Source: Bacillus sp. BHET2
Lineage (GTDB): Bacteria > Bacillota > Bacilli > Bacillales > Bacillaceae_B
Assembly (NCBI RefSeq): GCF_005938125.1
Contig: NZ_VCQN01000001.1
Location: forward strand, 310,001 to 374,000
Direction of reading: 5' to 3'
DNA: 64,000 nucleotides
Below, in pieces: positions 61,554 through 64,000 of this stretch; position 1 is the stretch's first letter; every line of letters begins with the position of its first letter. Made by a program: the position numbers and the translations under genes. The notes under the pieces are model-generated. The model saw only the letters and a program-made list of their open reading frames with translations. It was not told the origin of the DNA and did not search any database.

Positions 61554-62171
61554 ATGGATATAAACGAATTATTGAATCGTTTCAAGGACAGGACACCTAA
61601 AGTGCTGGGAAGTGAAACATTTTCTGAATATGCTATTCTACTTCCTTTAATAGAAGTAAATGGAGAAGTTCATGTTCTTTTTGAAGTCCGTTCATTCGAT
61701 ATGCGCAGACAGCCTGGTGAGATATGTTTTCCAGGTGGCAGGATTGATCGAAGTGATTCCGATGAGATGGCAGCGGCACTACGGGAAACCTCGGAGGAAC
61801 TGGGGATTGATGCGAACACAATCTCAGAGGTTTATCCCCTCGATTATATTGTTTCTCCTTTTGGTACCATCATCTATCCATATGTGGGAAAATTGAATGG
61901 ATCTTTAGAAGATTTAAAGCCAAATTCAGCGGAAGTAGATGAAATTTTCACAACTCCCCTTTCCTTTCTCCGTGAAAGAGAACCTGATTTGTATACTATT
62001 AAATTTAAGATGGAGCCGGAAGAGAGTTTTCCATTTAAACAAATACCAGGAGGAGAAAATTATCAATGGCAAGCGAGGAATATGAAAGAACACTTCTATT
62101 ATTATGAAGATAAAGTCATTTGGGGACTAACCGCACGTGTTCTTCACCATTTTGTGAAACTCCTCTCATGA
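61554..62171 (+). CDS. NUDIX hydrolase, CoA pyrophosphatase type
   Basis: 205 aa. The Nudix box is complete, with ALRETSEELGI after GGRIDRSDSDEMAA, and preceded by the UPF0035 motif LFEVRSFDMRRQPGEICFPGG that marks CoA diphosphatases. These cleave CoA to 4'-phosphopantetheine and 3',5'-ADP. Start after AAAGGGGG. It stands alone. Confidence 0.87.
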   Translation: MDINELLNRFKDRTPKVLGSETFSEYAILLPLIEVNGEVHVLFEVRSFDMRRQPGEICFPGGRIDRSDSDEMAAALRETSEELGIDANTISEVYPLDYIVSPFGTIIYPYVGKLNGSLEDLKPNSAEVDEIFTTPLSFLREREPDLYTIKFKMEPEESFPFKQIPGGENYQWQARNMKEHFYYYEDKVIWGLTARVLHHFVKLLS

Positions 62172-62895
62172 CGGGTCGAACCATCTTAAACAGTGAAAAC
62201 ACTAAAAAGATAAAAAAGAAATTCTACAAATACCTATACAGATTGACATATGTTTCGAATTTATACTTTTTTCGCTAGGACAACCTGTCGGAGAAAGTAT
62301 TTTTGTTTGTCAATATGTAGCAAATTGAATGGTTTGCAATGGATTGAAAGGAGGTAAAGAGAAGTAAGTAGAAGAGGATGTAATAAAAGAGAGGGGAAAT
62401 GAATCATGATCATTCGTGCTAAATGTTGGAGAATGTTAAGTGTACAGGAAAAATTGTTCATCCTGAAAGCAGTATGTAACAAACATCTCAAAAAATAGTG
62501 GATCAAAGAATGATAAATGTGCACGTTGATGCGACCCGTTTTATTACACACTGTATCCATTGGTGGTAAAATCAAACCTTTATTTGAAGCTTCTTGAAAT
62601 AGAATAGATAACAAATAACCCCCATGTAATCCTGATGGAATTACATGGCTGCTGTTGATCCAGCCACCTTCCTATTTTTTGTATAGTAATTCCGCCCCTT
62701 GAGCTGATCGAGCAGTTTGTAACTCTGGCCAGCCACCTATTGAAATTGCCCACCTCAATAATTTCCTTCATTCTTTACTTCCAAATCCAATAGTAATATG
62801 TCCGTTTATATGTATCTGAAACAATTGTTTCTGGCTTTCTTTTAGGATCATTTGGTAAGATAATAAAGCACATACATATAAGGGGGCAAAACGTT
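62172..62895. other. Long intergenic region with hairpin and a possible micro-ORF
   Basis: About 720 bp without a convincing gene. It holds a strong but unused AAAGGAGGT (about 62346), a 30-codon frame at 62406-62498, a palindrome CCATGTAATCC/GGAATTACATGG at 62621-62648, and two copies of CCAGCCACCT about 70 bp apart. Several stretches read like decayed coding DNA on the minus strand, possibly a transposase remnant, but no family could be named. Confidence 0.4.
62406..62498 (+). CDS. Possible 30-aa peptide
   Basis: ATG 8 nt after GAGGGGA. The peptide is basic and amphipathic (RAKCWRMLSVQEKLFILKAV, ending in HLKK) with two Cys. Nothing similar is recognised; it may be spurious. Confidence 0.3.
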   Translation: MIIRAKCWRMLSVQEKLFILKAVCNKHLKK

Positions 62896-63345
62896 GTGAA
62901 AGGGTTAAAAGCCGCGATGATTGCTGTTGTTTTGATCGCTATTCTCTTAAGTGGATGCAATCGAAATGCAGCTGATATGATTGAAAAGGGTAGCTTAACA
63001 ATCAATGATGAAGCCAAAACGATTTCATTTTCCGGAGTATTAACAGATGGAGCCTTGGAGCCGAATACTCCGTTTCAAGTCCGATTTTTCATACAGGGGA
63101 AAACGATGAGAGATGCTTTAGGAATCGATTTGATTTACGTCGATGAAAAGTTGAAGAGTCATAAAGAAGGAGAAAAGGCAAAAGAGCATAAGGTAACAAA
63201 AACGGTAGATATAAAAAAAACAGAACTGATGAACAAGTTGATATCTGAGATAAAAAACAGAGATAAAGAAGCGATTACGATTGAGGTTGTGAATGACAAT
63301 GGTCGAATCGATGATAAGGTTCTTCATAACGTTACAAAGGAGTAG
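62896..63345 (+). CDS. Lipoprotein of unknown function
   Basis: 149 aa; GTG start after AGGGGGC. A type II signal peptide (residues 1-21) with lipobox LLSGC, then a domain of mixed strands and a Lys/Glu-rich helical C terminus (KKTELMNKLISEIKNRDKEA). No family recognised. Probably attached to the outer face of the membrane. Confidence 0.7.
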   Translation: MKGLKAAMIAVVLIAILLSGCNRNAADMIEKGSLTINDEAKTISFSGVLTDGALEPNTPFQVRFFIQGKTMRDALGIDLIYVDEKLKSHKEGEKAKEHKVTKTVDIKKTELMNKLISEIKNRDKEAITIEVVNDNGRIDDKVLHNVTKE

Positions 63346-63383
63346 GGGGAGATAACCCCTGCTCCATTTTTATGTATTCGTGT

Positions 63384-63632
63384 TCAACGCGAATTGATTG
63401 GCCTTTTTAATGCATATAGATCGTCTTCAAGAAGGAGCATCTTATCCATTAATACATCCTTAGAATCTAACACTCCTTTATTGTAAAGGAATGGGCCAAT
63501 TTCTTTCATAAAGAAATCAAACCAATTTTCAGCCCCTAGATCCCCGATTTCATCCCCAGTTTGTTCATAATAAAAACTCTGAATCCTTCCAATCATTTCA
63601 TCTTTTTGTTCTTTTGGTATCTTTGTAAACAT
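63384..63632 (-). CDS. DUF2164-family small protein
   Basis: 82 aa. KIPKEQKDEMIGRIQSFYYE, then GAENWFDFFMKEIGPFLYNKGV, is the usual DUF2164 pattern; function unknown. ATG 63632 is chosen because GGAGGG is 9 nt upstream; an ATG three codons earlier directly abuts that site. It may be cotranscribed with the next leftward gene. Confidence 0.75.
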   Translation of the reverse strand: MFTKIPKEQKDEMIGRIQSFYYEQTGDEIGDLGAENWFDFFMKEIGPFLYNKGVLDSKDVLMDKMLLLEDDLYALKRPINSR

Positions 63633-63651
63633 AGAACGCATCCCTCCAGTT

Positions 63652-63921
63652 TCATTTCTTCCATCGTAACATAAGAGGACCGATGATAGGCAAGAAGCAG
63701 AGCCACCGCTTTGTCCTTACACCATACATCCTGGTGATGATATAAAACAAAAGCCAGACCAAGACGAAGAAATCCACTGTCATAACACTCACAAGCTTAG
63801 AAGTATTAAATACCTCCCAATATGACCACAAGGAAAAACCGGTTGCCAAGTATGTGAACGAAGCAAGAGACAATACAATTAGAAGAAGACTAAAGGCCTT
63901 TGAAGATAGGATGTTAATCAA
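63652..63921 (-). CDS. Small membrane protein of unknown function
   Basis: 89 aa with hydrophobic helices at about 8-30, 43-63 and 72-85 and a basic end (RWKK). The only available start is a TTG without an obvious ribosome binding site, so the true N terminus is uncertain. It lies 19 bp upstream of the DUF2164 gene on the same strand. Confidence 0.5.
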   Translation of the reverse strand: MINILSSKAFSLLLIVLSLASFTYLATGFSLWSYWEVFNTSKLVSVMTVDFFVLVWLLFYIITRMYGVRTKRWLCFLPIIGPLMLRWKK

Positions 63922-64000
63922 TCATTTAAAAATGCTTCGAACGTAATGCGGATAATCCTAAAAAATAAAGGAAATCTCCAATGTTTATCCAATATAGTTA

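Noticed and set aside
62261..62614. 117-codon frame on the minus strand in the 62-63 kb gap
   Set aside because: No ribosome binding site and composition unlike a protein; considered chance or decayed sequence.
1..64000. CRISPR array, prophage or defence island
   Set aside because: No regularly spaced direct repeats, phage structural genes, integrases or restriction genes were seen; the repeats present are irregular palindromic intergenic elements.

Overview
The window looks like a chromosomal segment of a pigmented, spore-forming member of the Bacillaceae, most like the marine genus Rossellomorea or close Bacillus relatives. This is inferred from low GC, strong AGGAGG-type ribosome binding sites, frequent GTG/TTG starts, T-box leaders, a GerA-type germinant receptor remnant, Ku/LigD, YflJ-like and YvbH-like proteins, and a carotenoid-tailoring cluster. 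It is mostly ordinary core genome. No prophage, CRISPR array, rRNA, complete tRNA or intact insertion sequence was seen.

Layout. 0-7 kb: the 3' end of a VanY-type carboxypeptidase, a 3'-truncated GerA subunit, a YitT-like membrane protein, an S41 processing protease, an LCP-family lipoprotein, a lone AlbA_2-domain protein and a COG0523 metal chaperone GTPase. 7-14 kb: a MarR/MFS drug-efflux pair, small proteins, a CAP-domain secreted protein, an SDR and a MATE pump. 14.4-18.5 kb: a tightly overlapping carotenoid operon (CruF-like hydratase, acyltransferase, glycosyltransferase, CrtN-like desaturase). 18.6-27.6 kb: a MurG paralog, a His-rich membrane protein, a GNAT with an unusual structured leader, an amidohydrolase, a uppP-dedA operon and a patatin. 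27.8-31.7 kb: an FMN riboswitch and ribD-ribE-ribBA-ribH. 31.8-39.7 kb: an AzgA-type purine permease, an EAL-HDOD protein, dapF, divergent ligD/ku and a PAP2 phosphatase. 40-45 kb: a membrane protein, a candidate Fur-controlled small RNA, a YhdT-like/panF pair and a GNAT. 45.5-52.5 kb: trpEGDCFBA behind two tandem tryptophan T-boxes. 52.6-64 kb: small lipoproteins, an S66 peptidase, a methyltransferase, a Met T-box with a 540-aa MetRS, a phosphodiesterase, a CDF metal exporter and other small genes.

Several genes share one theme, undecaprenyl phosphate and cell-wall metabolism: murG paralog, uppP, dedA, the LCP lipoprotein, the S66 and VanY peptidases, and dapF. Dispersed GC-rich palindromic repeats of at least three families lie between genes. 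One composite copy at 20.9-21.4 kb is repeated in inverted orientation at 39.8-40.3 kb.

The strongest non-coding signals are (i) a sigma-A promoter overlapped by a Fur box, followed by about 125 nt with two C-rich patches and a terminator at 42.06-42.22 kb, which looks like an FsrA-type iron-sparing sRNA; and (ii) the leader at 22.0-22.12 kb, which has a tRNA T-arm look-alike, a competing long hairpin and a hairpin that covers the ribosome binding site of the GNAT gene.
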